Part shown: positions 9,786-19,421 of the stretch, piece by piece
Position numbering within the stretch: position 1 is the first letter of the stretch
Layout of the letters: every line of letters starts with the position of its first letter
DNA from: Cubamyces lactineus
Lineage: Eukaryota > Basidiomycota > Agaricomycetes > Polyporales > Polyporaceae
Direction of reading: 5' to 3'
Length of the DNA: 64,000 bases
Assembly: GCA_022376465.1 (NCBI GenBank)
Contig: JACDTU010000016.1
Location: 62,001 to 126,000, forward strand
Notes under the pieces: model-generated
What the model saw: only the letters and a program-made list of their open reading frames with translations
Told to the model about the DNA's origin: nothing
The model's database searches: none
Translations under genes and position numbers: made by a program

Positions 9786-12185
9786 ATGGCAGACCACAAC
9801 ACAAAGCCCCCAATGCCCCCGCGTGGACACGCCACTGCACCCACCTTCGACCCCACCAACCCGCGGAGCCTCCGTCGCTTCTTTCTAGACATCGAGGCAC
9901 TCTTCGAGCGTAGCGGGGTCCAGGATGAGCAGCAAAAGAAGGTCTGGGTTGTCCGCTACCTACCAATCGAGGTCGCTGAGCTGTGCGAGAGCCTTCCGGC
10001 CTATGACAACCAGGACCGGACCTATCAGCAGTTCAAGGCAGCTATCATCACGCTCTATCCGGGCGCGGGCGACGATCGCAAGTTCTCCATGGCGGAAGTA
10101 GAGTCGCTTGTCTCGCAGCGCGCGAAAACTCCCATCGCCAACGTTGCCGAGCTCTCCAGTTACTACCGCGACTTCTACACCATGACCTCCTACCTGATCT
10201 CGCAGGGGCGATGCTCCGAATCGGAACGCTCGCGCCTCTTTGTACGCGGCATCGCAGAACCCCTCTGGGAGCGCATCCAGAAGAGGATCGAGCTAAAGGA
10301 CCCGGATCACTACCCCGATGACCCATACGATGTCGACAAGGTCTATGAGGCAGCAAGCTTCCTCCTGCATGGCACTAAGGTCGGAGGAAAGGTTCCATCC
10401 CAAGGCGCGAACCCGGTGGGTCAGTCCGCACCAGCAGCGGTAAAGATGGAAGACCTGGCCCCAATCTTGCGGCTGTTGGCGCAGACAGTCGGCGAGGGAC
10501 CCGCGAACACGCCAGTCAACACAGCGAACCGTTTCGCAGGGCCGCCACCTGGCGCCCCTCGCTACCAGCCAAACCTCGCGCCACAGGAGCAGCGCTACCC
10601 TCCCCAAGGTGGAAACTTCTGCCACTACTGCGGGAACCCAGGCTGCCAGTTGCGAAACTGCCCATTCGTGGAAGAGGATGTCCGCGCAGGGCGCTGCATG
10701 CGGAACCAGGACGGTCGCGTCGTCCTGCCTAATGGAAACTTCATTCCTCGCCAGCTCCCAGGCTTTGACGGCATCACCATGCGCGACCGGCTGTACGAGT
10801 GGCACAGGCGGAACAATGCGAACGGGCCACCCCCAGCGGCACAGATGGTCCTCTCGATCGCATCCGACGAGCCTAGCTTTAGCACCTACCAGCTCAGTGC
10901 AGAGGACCGGATCACCCAGCTCCAGCACGAGATCCTCGCGTTGCAGCAGGGCAGGCGAATGCGGTTCGATGGTGTAGAAGTGCCGCAAGCTCGTAAACCC
11001 CGCTCGCGACAGAGCTCGCCACCTGCGCAGCCTAGAGGCCGCTCGCAAGAACCCAGAGGTTCCTCAGATCGACAGGCTCCACCTCATCTACCGCTCACGT
11101 TCCGCCGCGACACCAGGAGTCAGGAGCCCCCCATGGCGACGCGGGATCATTCGCGGGCTCGCGACGAACCCCAGCAGGCACCAGTCACAGGGGAGGCGAG
11201 CACTAGCAAGGATACCGTAGTACGCGAGGCCCCCGAGGTTCCCCGCCTGGCAGTCAGACCACCCACTCCACGACCGGCAACTCAGGAACAGTCTATGGAG
11301 CCAGAGCATCCCTTCGCGAAGGCGCGTGACACGACACACGCCCCCCCTCGAGTCCGCAACTTCGGCGCACCTGCACCGCGGGGCAAGAGCGGAGATCGCG
11401 AACCCGCATACCGCACTCGCGCCCCAATCCAGCAAGATGAGGTGGTGAAGAGTCTCTTCCAGCGGTCTATGACCACCCCCTATCTCACCGTCTCCATGGA
11501 GGAACTGCTGTCAATTTCGCCAGAGCTTCGCTCGCAGTTCCGCGAGAAGATCACCCCGAGGCGCGTCGCGACTGAGCCGCGCACAGTCGCTTTCGCGGCA
11601 GCTGACGAAGGGGTGGACGACGTGGCTAGCGAGGTCTGTTGCAGCGGTAAACCCTTGGAGCCCAATGGCGTCATCGTCCCAGATCCCTATGAGGTCTACC
11701 TTCGCGACCTCGCGCCTTCGCGCGAAGCGACAGAGCTCTCAGTCGCTAAGGAGTCGCACGCTCTTCGCTCCATTGTTGGGTTGGTTGATAACAAGGAATA
11801 CGTCGAGGCGATTGTGGACCCCGGGTGCATGATTATCGCGATGTCCGAACACGTCTGCCACGCGCTTTCGCTCGCCTATGACCCTAGCATTCGCCTCAAT
11901 ATGGTCTCAGCGAATGGCGAGACTGACAAGTCCCTGGGCCTAGTTCGCAATGTACCCTTTCGCGTCGCCGACATCGTCCTCTACCTTCAAGTGCACGTCA
12001 TTCGCAGCGCAGCTTACGACATCCTTCTAGGCAGGCCTTTTGATGTACTGACGAAGAGCGTCGTCAAGAACTTCGAGAATGAGGACCAGACTATCACCAT
12101 TCAGTGCCCCAACACTGGTCAAGTCGCGACGATCCCTACCGTGCCTCGCGGGCGCGCGCGGTTTCGAGCCGAACAGGACGCCTGA
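9786..12185 (+). CDS. Gag-protease polyprotein of the Gypsy element
   Basis: Structural Gag plus retropepsin-like protease. The first ATG gives 799 residues. The N-terminal ~200 residues are helical capsid-like (FDPTNPRSLRRFFLDIEALF). A zinc-knuckle-like motif at about 279-292 reads CHYCGNPGCQLRNC, that is CX2CX4CX4C with the usual His replaced by Cys. A long Pro/Arg-rich linker follows. The protease has VDPGCMI with Asp at about residue 678, where most have D-S/T-G, and a downstream ILLGRPF typical of retropepsins. The frame is open for 171 codons upstream of the ATG (from 9273) without any Met. The frame ends at 12185 and pol continues in the +1 frame, so a shift is needed to make Gag-Pol. 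Confidence 0.88.
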   Translation: MADHNTKPPMPPRGHATAPTFDPTNPRSLRRFFLDIEALFERSGVQDEQQKKVWVVRYLPIEVAELCESLPAYDNQDRTYQQFKAAIITLYPGAGDDRKFSMAEVESLVSQRAKTPIANVAELSSYYRDFYTMTSYLISQGRCSESERSRLFVRGIAEPLWERIQKRIELKDPDHYPDDPYDVDKVYEAASFLLHGTKVGGKVPSQGANPVGQSAPAAVKMEDLAPILRLLAQTVGEGPANTPVNTANRFAGPPPGAPRYQPNLAPQEQRYPPQGGNFCHYCGNPGCQLRNCPFVEEDVRAGRCMRNQDGRVVLPNGNFIPRQLPGFDGITMRDRLYEWHRRNNANGPPPAAQMVLSIASDEPSFSTYQLSAEDRITQLQHEILALQQGRRMRFDGVEVPQARKPRSRQSSPPAQPRGRSQEPRGSSDRQAPPHLPLTFRRDTRSQEPPMATRDHSRARDEPQQAPVTGEASTSKDTVVREAPEVPRLAVRPPTPRPATQEQSMEPEHPFAKARDTTHAPPRVRNFGAPAPRGKSGDREPAYRTRAPIQQDEVVKSLFQRSMTTPYLTVSMEELLSISPELRSQFREKITPRRVATEPRTVAFAAADEGVDDVASEVCCSGKPLEPNGVIVPDPYEVYLRDLAPSREATELSVAKESHALRSIVGLVDNKEYVEAIVDPGCMIIAMSEHVCHALSLAYDPSIRLNMVSANGETDKSLGLVRNVPFRVADIVLYLQVHVIRSAAYDILLGRPFDVLTKSVVKNFENEDQTITIQCPNTGQVATIPTVPRGRARFRAEQDA

Positions 12186-15100
12186 ACCCCAGCTAGACTC
12201 TCTCTTTGAAGGCGATGATGGCGAAGTCGCACTCGTCATCAGCGAAGAGGGAGGTGTTCCGCGCATCTGTGCGTACTCCAAAATTTGCGACAACTCGGTT
12301 CCCATTCCTGCTCTGTATCTATCTGCCTGCGATCAACTCCCTGAGATTGTGGATACCTTCTTACACTCTACAACCCCACAAAGCGAACCGGTTTCTCCAG
12401 CTCTCTCTCAGTCTGCGTCTTTTTCCTCTGCGTCTGCCTGTGCCTCTCAAGAATCCACCCCTAAAACCCCAGAACAGTCCCGCGAGCACGCGAGGCGTTT
12501 CGCGAAGGCGCGAACGCCTTCGGTTCGCGAAGATACCCCACCGGCTGACAAGCCACACCCGGGTTCAACCCCACCACGCTCCCCCTCTGTTTTCGCGAGC
12601 GAGCGAAAACGCGAAGGACCCCTCTCCTTCACCTACCAAGTCGGCGGCGAGGTCTATACAGTCACTCCTCGCTCGCAAGATGCTCCTGCTGGGATATTCC
12701 TGCAAGCGAAGGCTGCTGGTCGAACTTCGCACCCTGAGACACCACCGTCCGAGACTCACACACACGCATCGCGTCCCCAACCTTCAGCTGCTACTCCTCT
12801 CCACATGCCAAAACCTTCGCGACCACAGAAGGGGCTCACCGCGACATTCCTCCAGACCAAGAAGAAGTATAAGCCAGTTGCGAAGAAGGTCCGCGCCTCG
12901 AAAGGACCTTGTCCCGAGCAGTTTCGCATCGAGCGAAACATCACCGGCGACCCCCTCGCGAACATGCCCCAGCTGAACCCACGCCCACCTGGCTTTACCC
13001 CTACTGGCCGCTACACCGCGGAGCGCAAGGAGGCGATGGATCACGCACATAGTGGAGACTTCCTCTGGCAGGAGGAGCGAAAGCTCCTTCATCACTTCAT
13101 GTGCCAGCACAACGACGCCTTTGCGTGGAGCGATGCAGAGCGAGGGTGCTTCAAGCCTGAGTTCTTCCCTCCTGTCGAGTTCCCTGTGGTCCAGCATACT
13201 CCTTGGGTCGAGAAGAACATCCCTATCCCTCCCGGGCTCTATAAGGAGGTCTGCGAAATTCTCAAAAAGAAGATCGCGGCTGGCGTATACGAGCCCTCCA
13301 ACTCCTCCTACCGTTCGCGTTGGTTTTGCGTCCTGAAGAAAGACGGGAAGTCGCTGCGAATCGTCCACAGTCTTGAGCCGCTCAACAAGGTTACCATTCA
13401 GCACTCCGGAGTCCCTCCCACTCCAGACTACCTCGCGGAGCAGTTCGCGGGACGTCCTTGCAGCGCTATCTTTGACCTCTATGTTGGCTATGACGAGCGC
13501 CTGATCTCAGAGGCTTCGCGCGACCTCACCACCTTCCAGACGCCCTTCGGAGCCTTGCGACACTGTACTCTGCCCATGGGCTGGTCTAACTCTGTCCCTA
13601 TCTTCCATGACGACGTCACCTACATCCTGCGACCCGAGATCCCAGACATCACGGTGCCCTACATCGACGATGTACCCTGCAAGGGGCCTGAGTCTGACTA
13701 CCGCGACGAAGGAGGGTCGTACGAGACCATACCTGCGAACCCAGGCATTCGCCGCTTCGTGTGGGAGCATTTCCAGAACATCAATCGCGTAGTTCAGCGA
13801 ATGAAGTACGCTGGTGGGACTTTCTCTGGCACCAAGTCGCTACTCTGTGCGCGCGAAATCATGGTCGTTGGGCATCGTTGTACGCCTGAAGGAAGGCTAC
13901 CAGACGAGTCGCGAGTGAAGGCTATTACGAACTGGGGACCCTGCAAGGATCTGTCCGAGGTCCGCGCGTTCCTGGGCACGGTTGGCGTCGCGCGAATCTT
14001 CATTCGCAACTTCGCGAAACGCGCACACCACCTGGTCAAGCTCACCCGCAAGGACGCTCCCTTTGAGTTTGGGCCTTTGCAACTCGCTGCGATGGATGAT
14101 CTCAAGCGAGCTCTATTGGATTCTGAAGCCTTGCGAGCACTCGACTACGAATCCCCCGCACCAGTCATCCTTGCCGTCGACACCTCCTACATCGCGGTCG
14201 GTTTCCACCTGTGCCAATGCGACGAAGAGAACCCAAAGAAGCGCTACTATAGCCGCTTTGGATCCATTACCCTTAATGATCGCGAGTCGCGTTTTTCGCA
14301 GCCAAAGCTCGAGCTCTACGGTCTCTTTCGCGCCCTGCAGGCAATGAAGCTCTACCTCATCGGAGTTCGCAACCTAGTCGTCGAAGTTGATGCAAGATAC
14401 ATCCGCGGAATGCTCAACAACCCAGACCTGGCCCCTAGCGCTAGCATGAACCGCTGGATTGTCGCCATCCTCACCTTCCACTTCCACCTAGTTCATGTCC
14501 CCGGCACTTCGCACAGCCCAGATGGGCTCTCGCGACGACCTGCGCAGCCTGGAGACGATCCCGCGGAGAGCCAGGATGACTTCGAGGACTGGATCGACCG
14601 CGTACACGGCTTCATCCACCAAGTCCTTCCCCTTCCCGCGAGAGCGAGGCATACCCACCCAGACCCTATCCACCTGTTTGCGCTGTCAGAGGCGACTGAG
14701 GACAGTCGCGATTTCAGTGAGGGGGAGGATGCGAGTCGAGAGGCAAGCCTAGCGACAGGCGAGGATCCAGAGTCGCAGGAGACCTCACGCGCGAGCCGCG
14801 CAGCGACAAGAGCCGCCATTCGAGTCGCGTCAGAGGAGGAAGCGCAGACTATCGAGGAGCCGGACGGACCAGAGGAGCTACCCTATTCTGAAGCAACTCA
14901 GCGTGCGGAGGAGAGACTTCGCATGGTCGCGACATGGCTGCAGGACCTTCAGAGGCCGCAAGCGCTCTCGGACGCTGCGTATCAGTCCTTCATCAAGTAC
15001 GCGCAAGGCTTCTTCATGGACAACGCAGGGAGGCTATGGAAGAAGGACCCGCAGGGTCGGCACAAGGTGGTAGTCTGGCGCGAGCGAAGACTGGACATCC

Positions 15101-16326
15101 TGCGCGAAGCACACGACCAGCTCGGACACCGCGGACGTTATGCGACACTACAGCTCATTGCGGAGCGATTCTGGTGGCCCAACCTTGGCGAAGACGCAAC
15201 TTGGTATGTCAAGACGTGTCACCTCTGTCAGCTGCGACAGCACCGCCAAGTCCTCATTCCCCCAACCGTCGCGAAGCCTGGAGGTCTCTGTACACGCTGG
15301 CATATTGACACTATGAAGATGCCCAATTCGGGTGGATACACTATGATTGTGGTCGCGCGATGCTCTGTCTCCGCCTGGGTCGAATGGCGAATGCTCCGCA
15401 CAGAGAACGAGAAGGCTCTAGGCGACTTCATGTTCCAGGACCTACTCTGTCGCTGGGGCGCGATAGTCGAACTAGTCACTGACAACGGCTCAGCCTTCGT
15501 TAGCGCCGCGCGCGAACTCGAGCGACGGTTCAACCTGAACCACATCAAGATCAGCCCCTACAACTCGAAGGCGAACGGCATTGTGGAGCGCTCGCACTTT
15601 GACACTCGCCAGATCCTGTTCAAGGCTTGCGGTGGCGATCAGCGGAAGTGGTCGCAAGTTGCACACTACGCCTTTTGGGCAGAGCGCGTTACAGTTCGCA
15701 AGCGTATGGGTTGCTCGCCGTACTTCGCAGTCACAGGATGCCACCCAGTCCTGCCTATGGACATCGCGGAGGCGACATACCTGCTTCCCCCGCCTGAGGG
15801 AATTATGGCGACCGAAGACCTCATCGCGCGAAGGGCTCTCGAACTGCAAAAGCGACAAGATCAGCTAGCGCAACTCAATACTCGCGTCTACTCGGCGAGG
15901 GTCGCGGCAGCGAAGAAGTTCGAGGAGAAGCACGCGGCGACCATCCGCGACTACGACTTCGCCACAGGCTCACTGGTTCTTATGCGACACACTCAGATCG
16001 AGAAGAGCCTCAACCGCAAGATGCGACCTCGCTACACAGGACCACTAGTTGTGGTGTCGCGAAACCGCGGAGGGGCCTACGTACTCTGCGAGTTGGACGG
16101 ATCTGTCTTGCACAGGGCCATTGCGGCCTTCCGACTCATTCCCTACCTCGCGCGAAAAGCTATCCCACTCCCTCCAAACTTCGTCGACATTTCCGAGAAG
16201 CGTCTCTCCGAGCTCATCCGCTCGCAAGACGATGGCGAAGACGACCCAGAACCTGAGGTGACCCGCGAGCCAGATGACGTCCAGGCGAGCGACGAAGAAG
16301 TCAGCGAAGTTTCTATAGACGACTAG
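12079..16326 (+). CDS. Pol polyprotein: reverse transcriptase, RNase H, integrase
   Basis: This copies the element RNA into DNA and integrates it. The open frame is 1415 codons from its first ATG, but the true polyprotein is expected to enter from gag near 12165, just upstream of EPNRTPEPQLDS. Reverse transcriptase: FDLYVGYDE and catalytic YIDD at about residue 528. RNase H: VDTSYIAVGFHL, KLELYGLF and VEVDARYIRGML. Integrase: HHCC zinc finger (HDQLGHRG to CHLCQLRQ) and a D,D35E triad with Asp at ~1077 (WHIDTM), Asp at ~1135 (VTDNGSAF) and Glu at ~1170 (GIVERSHFD). The C-terminus is acidic with no chromodomain. No internal stop is seen, so the element appears capable of encoding full-length Pol. 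Confidence 0.93.
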   Translation: MRTRLSPFSAPTLVKSRRSLPCLAGARGFEPNRTPEPQLDSLFEGDDGEVALVISEEGGVPRICAYSKICDNSVPIPALYLSACDQLPEIVDTFLHSTTPQSEPVSPALSQSASFSSASACASQESTPKTPEQSREHARRFAKARTPSVREDTPPADKPHPGSTPPRSPSVFASERKREGPLSFTYQVGGEVYTVTPRSQDAPAGIFLQAKAAGRTSHPETPPSETHTHASRPQPSAATPLHMPKPSRPQKGLTATFLQTKKKYKPVAKKVRASKGPCPEQFRIERNITGDPLANMPQLNPRPPGFTPTGRYTAERKEAMDHAHSGDFLWQEERKLLHHFMCQHNDAFAWSDAERGCFKPEFFPPVEFPVVQHTPWVEKNIPIPPGLYKEVCEILKKKIAAGVYEPSNSSYRSRWFCVLKKDGKSLRIVHSLEPLNKVTIQHSGVPPTPDYLAEQFAGRPCSAIFDLYVGYDERLISEASRDLTTFQTPFGALRHCTLPMGWSNSVPIFHDDVTYILRPEIPDITVPYIDDVPCKGPESDYRDEGGSYETIPANPGIRRFVWEHFQNINRVVQRMKYAGGTFSGTKSLLCAREIMVVGHRCTPEGRLPDESRVKAITNWGPCKDLSEVRAFLGTVGVARIFIRNFAKRAHHLVKLTRKDAPFEFGPLQLAAMDDLKRALLDSEALRALDYESPAPVILAVDTSYIAVGFHLCQCDEENPKKRYYSRFGSITLNDRESRFSQPKLELYGLFRALQAMKLYLIGVRNLVVEVDARYIRGMLNNPDLAPSASMNRWIVAILTFHFHLVHVPGTSHSPDGLSRRPAQPGDDPAESQDDFEDWIDRVHGFIHQVLPLPARARHTHPDPIHLFALSEATEDSRDFSEGEDASREASLATGEDPESQETSRASRAATRAAIRVASEEEAQTIEEPDGPEELPYSEATQRAEERLRMVATWLQDLQRPQALSDAAYQSFIKYAQGFFMDNAGRLWKKDPQGRHKVVVWRERRLDILREAHDQLGHRGRYATLQLIAERFWWPNLGEDATWYVKTCHLCQLRQHRQVLIPPTVAKPGGLCTRWHIDTMKMPNSGGYTMIVVARCSVSAWVEWRMLRTENEKALGDFMFQDLLCRWGAIVELVTDNGSAFVSAARELERRFNLNHIKISPYNSKANGIVERSHFDTRQILFKACGGDQRKWSQVAHYAFWAERVTVRKRMGCSPYFAVTGCHPVLPMDIAEATYLLPPPEGIMATEDLIARRALELQKRQDQLAQLNTRVYSARVAAAKKFEEKHAATIRDYDFATGSLVLMRHTQIEKSLNRKMRPRYTGPLVVVSRNRGGAYVLCELDGSVLHRAIAAFRLIPYLARKAIPLPPNFVDISEKRLSELIRSQDDGEDDPEPEVTREPDDVQASDEEVSEVSIDD
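14693..14727 (+). other. PPT-like block inside pol
   Basis: This 35-nt block matches 20936-20970, immediately upstream of the 3' LTR, at 32 of 35 positions. It includes the purine run GTGAGGGGGAG. It lies between the RNase H and integrase coding regions and is translated there as part of the acidic linker (EDSRDFSEGED). It could act as a central polypurine tract, or record a past template switch. Confidence 0.65.
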
Positions 16327-16838
16327 CGACCCTCCTACCAATATTCGCACATGTACACATACTGTTCCCTATCTCAAATCCCATCCCTTTTCATCGAATC
16401 TCCTTATCTGTGCACGTTTTCAGTCATTCCTTTGAGAACTTACGAGTTTCGCGCGAAACCAACCACACGCTCCCTCTTCCCCTTCTTGCAGCCCACATAC
16501 TGAACACACACCAGCTCGCGAGCTGTACAATTTTCTTCTATTGAGTTTTCTCTATATACCTTGGACAGCGGCGACGATACCTACAGGCGAGAGGCACTAA
16601 CTATCAACAGGTCCAAACGCGAAACAGAAGAGGAGGAGGGCGAGCCCAAGAACCAGGTGTACAAGCCCGCGACGATCAACTGGGCCACTTGCATATCGTA
16701 CCGAGACCCGCGGCGATGACTACCGTACTCGCGACATACCTCTCCATGCGCCAAGCGCCGCAGGTGCTGCACAAGAGTCCAAGAAACTGCGTACGCGACC
16801 AATATCTACAAGTCCGCGACGCGAAGATGGAGCACCCA

Positions 16839-18944
16839 CTACTTCTGCGAGCTGGAGCCCGCGGCGGCGCCTGCGCTAGTGCCAGCACCCCCCTCAGGAC
16901 CGTCCGGGTGCGGCGCGCCATTCGGGTACATCTCCGGGTTGAGGCGAACGAGCTCCGCAATCAGCTGCTGGATGCGCTGGTGCTGGTCGGAGGCGATAGC
17001 GCCGTACGCCTGGCAGCGCGCACTCGCGAAGTCGCGCTCGAGGCGGAGGGCAGTGAGGTGGAGCGCGCCGATGTTTGTGACATTGGGCAGAGCAGCGGAG
17101 TATGCCTCGCGGAGGTCGCTCTGCCAGCGAAGAGCCTGCTGCAGGTATCCGCCGAGGAGTTGGCGGAAGCGTGCGGTCTCATCCTCCAAGAACGCGTCGA
17201 CCATCTGCACACCTGGCGGGCTCGAAGTGAGGTAAGCTGGAGCAGGGTTCAGCACCAGCTGAGGCGGCAGGGGAGGGAGAAGAGGCAGAGCAGGATCGGC
17301 CGCGAGAGTAGGTGGCGGGACAGAGGCGGGGCTTGCGACAGGAGGGACCCGCGCGAAGAGCTGCGTCGCGGGGTTGCGAGGGAGTGTCCCAGCAGCGGAG
17401 GCCGCAGCGAGCAACGTGCGAGGAGCCGCGACCTCAGGAACCGAAGGGCTGACTGCCGGCACACCTGCTACCGGAGAATCAGCTACCAACGATCTCGCAG
17501 CACTCGCGGACGGCCTACTCGGAGTCTCCACAGAGTCGCGACCGCGCGACACAACACGAGTGGCGGGAGTCACCTGGGACTGGAGGAATCAGCCTAGCAC
17601 CGCGCGGACGAGACCTAGTACTTGCAACTTACCAAGACAAAGGCGCGGTTGGGCCGCGAAGAGGACCCGGCCACTGGGGTAATCACCCGAGGAGTTGCGA
17701 CGGCCTTACCCTCGGCCGCCTTACCTACGGGGCGAGGGCGCGGTTTCGCGGAAGAACCAGAAGCGACTCTCCCTGTAGCGGGAGAAGGTGTCGCAGCCTG
17801 GCGCACCTCAGGCTCCTTGCTGCCAACGTCTCCCTTGCGGTAGTCCTTGACGTACTTGGGCAGGTCGCTCTCCCGGACGTTGCGCTGCGCCATAATCTCA
17901 GAGGCAGTCTCCGCGGCGACGCGAATGGCTGCGAGACACCGAGGGACACTGTTAGTCAGGTTCGCGAGTTCGCGACGAGGCCACTCACCGCGGTCATACC
18001 CCTCGCTGTCATACCACTCCGCGTACAGCCGGTTCCCCTCAATATAGCAGCCACTGCGGTCGAAGAAGCAGTGGTCGCACTTCGGGAGGTTCGCGTGCAA
18101 GATGCACTCCCTGTTCTTGCAGCGGAGGCACTAGTCAGGGCAGTCAGCGATTTTGCGGGAGCTACAGGACGCCTTGGACTTACCCCGCGACTTGCGCGCT
18201 TCGCGCCTGGAGCGAAGGCCACAGGGAGCTGAACAGGAGGCTCGCGGCGGGCTTTCTTGGGGGCGCGAGAAGAAGTTTTGGCCTTCGGGGCCTCCTCGAC
18301 TTCTTCCACCTCAGCAGAAGAGGAGCGATCGTGCTTTGCGGATGCGCGCGAGGCCTGACTGACGCTTTCCTTGCCCTTACCCTTGTTCTGGCTGCGGGTC
18401 GCGCGACCTGCTGAGGAAGGGGTGGGGACCTTTTGCACGTACCGGGTGTCCAGCAGGCCGCCCACAGCACTGGCATCATCCTCCAACTCGTCGCGCTCCT
18501 CCTCTTCGACCTCGGAGCTCTCCGCCTTACCCTGTTGCTCGCGGATCCGCACCTCGTGCGTCACAACCGTACCGTCCGTCGCGAGCCGATAGAAGCCGTC
18601 GCGGTACAATGGGTGCCGCCAGGGGCCGTGTTCGCGGCTAGTACCCTTCCACACCTCTGAGTCCGCGACGTCTGCGGATGCCTTCACCACGCGGTCCACT
18701 AGTTCCTCTAAGAGATCTGGGCTCGCGCCAGCGCTCTGCAGCTCCTCCTATCCCTAAGGGTCAATCGCGCAAGGAGGGGGAGACCGCTAAAGGCAGGGCT
18801 TACCAAAACTGTGAGGATCTGGCTGGTCGCGCTCTCATAGTCCTCTACCTCAGCACTACCCTCTGGGTAGCACTTCCAGAGCTTGTCGAAAGCTTGACGG
18901 CCGGCACGGATGGCCTCGCGATCAGGAAAGGGAGCAGTGGACAT
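16839..18944 (-). CDS. Antisense accessory gene A of the Gypsy element, six-cysteine cluster protein
   Basis: Spliced gene opposite to pol, with four exons: 18944-18804, 18747-18184, 18130-17633 and about 17579-16839. All junctions are GT-AG and phase 0, giving about 647 residues. Residues 1-80 are a compact N-terminal region (MSTAPFPDREAIRAGRQAFD). A low-complexity acidic/basic segment follows. The third exon opens with a cysteine cluster, C-X2-C-X4-C-X8-C-X2-C-X6-C (CLRCKNREC, then PKCDHCFFDRSGC), resembling fungal Zn2Cys6 DNA-binding domains. The C-terminal ~130 residues are helical (FRQLLGGYLQQALRWQSDL). A nuclear DNA- or RNA-binding role is inferred only from the cysteines. The ordered splice sites and long frames argue against a chance shadow. 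Nothing about its expression is known. The 510 bases between the pol stop and this gene's stop show no other feature. Confidence 0.65.
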
Positions 18945-19421
18945 AGCGGCGAGGGACAAGACGAGCAAGAAGGGAGTACCCAAGAAAGTGCGAACAAGGG
19001 GGAAGCGCAGCGGGACTTCGCCAGCCCCCTCCTACCTTTATGTCTTCCCCGCGGGCACCTTCGCACGCCTAGGCGACCCTGAATCCAACTCCGGCGAACT
19101 CTGCGAGCGCTTTGTGCGAGCTTCTCGTTGACACACACCTTTCTAGCGACGGGCGCTACCCATGCAAACTCTATTGTCTTCTGGTGGCGGTGCGCCTCCC
19201 ACAAAAGGGGTACCGCGAGCGATCCCCCTTGGCGTTGCGAACAATGCAGACTGGGGAGCAGGGTTGGCCGATGGTGGCGGAGTTCTAGCAGTGGGACATA
19301 TTCAAGGTCCCTTCGCGAGGAGGGCCATGCGAGCGAAGAACAGGGATTTTCGCGCGAACTGGAAGAAGCTCACATCCTCAAACTCTATTCTGCCAGGCCG
19401 CAGTCCTACCATTCCGCCGCT

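Noticed and set aside
12206..12976. 256-codon frame overlapping the start of pol
   Set aside because: Low-complexity Ser/Arg-rich shadow of the pol N-terminal linker; pol itself has clear domains.
16689..17597. 302-codon plus-strand open frame downstream of pol
   Set aside because: It overlaps the last exon of antisense gene A. Its Arg/Ala-rich composition is what GC-rich shadow frames give, and it has no motif.
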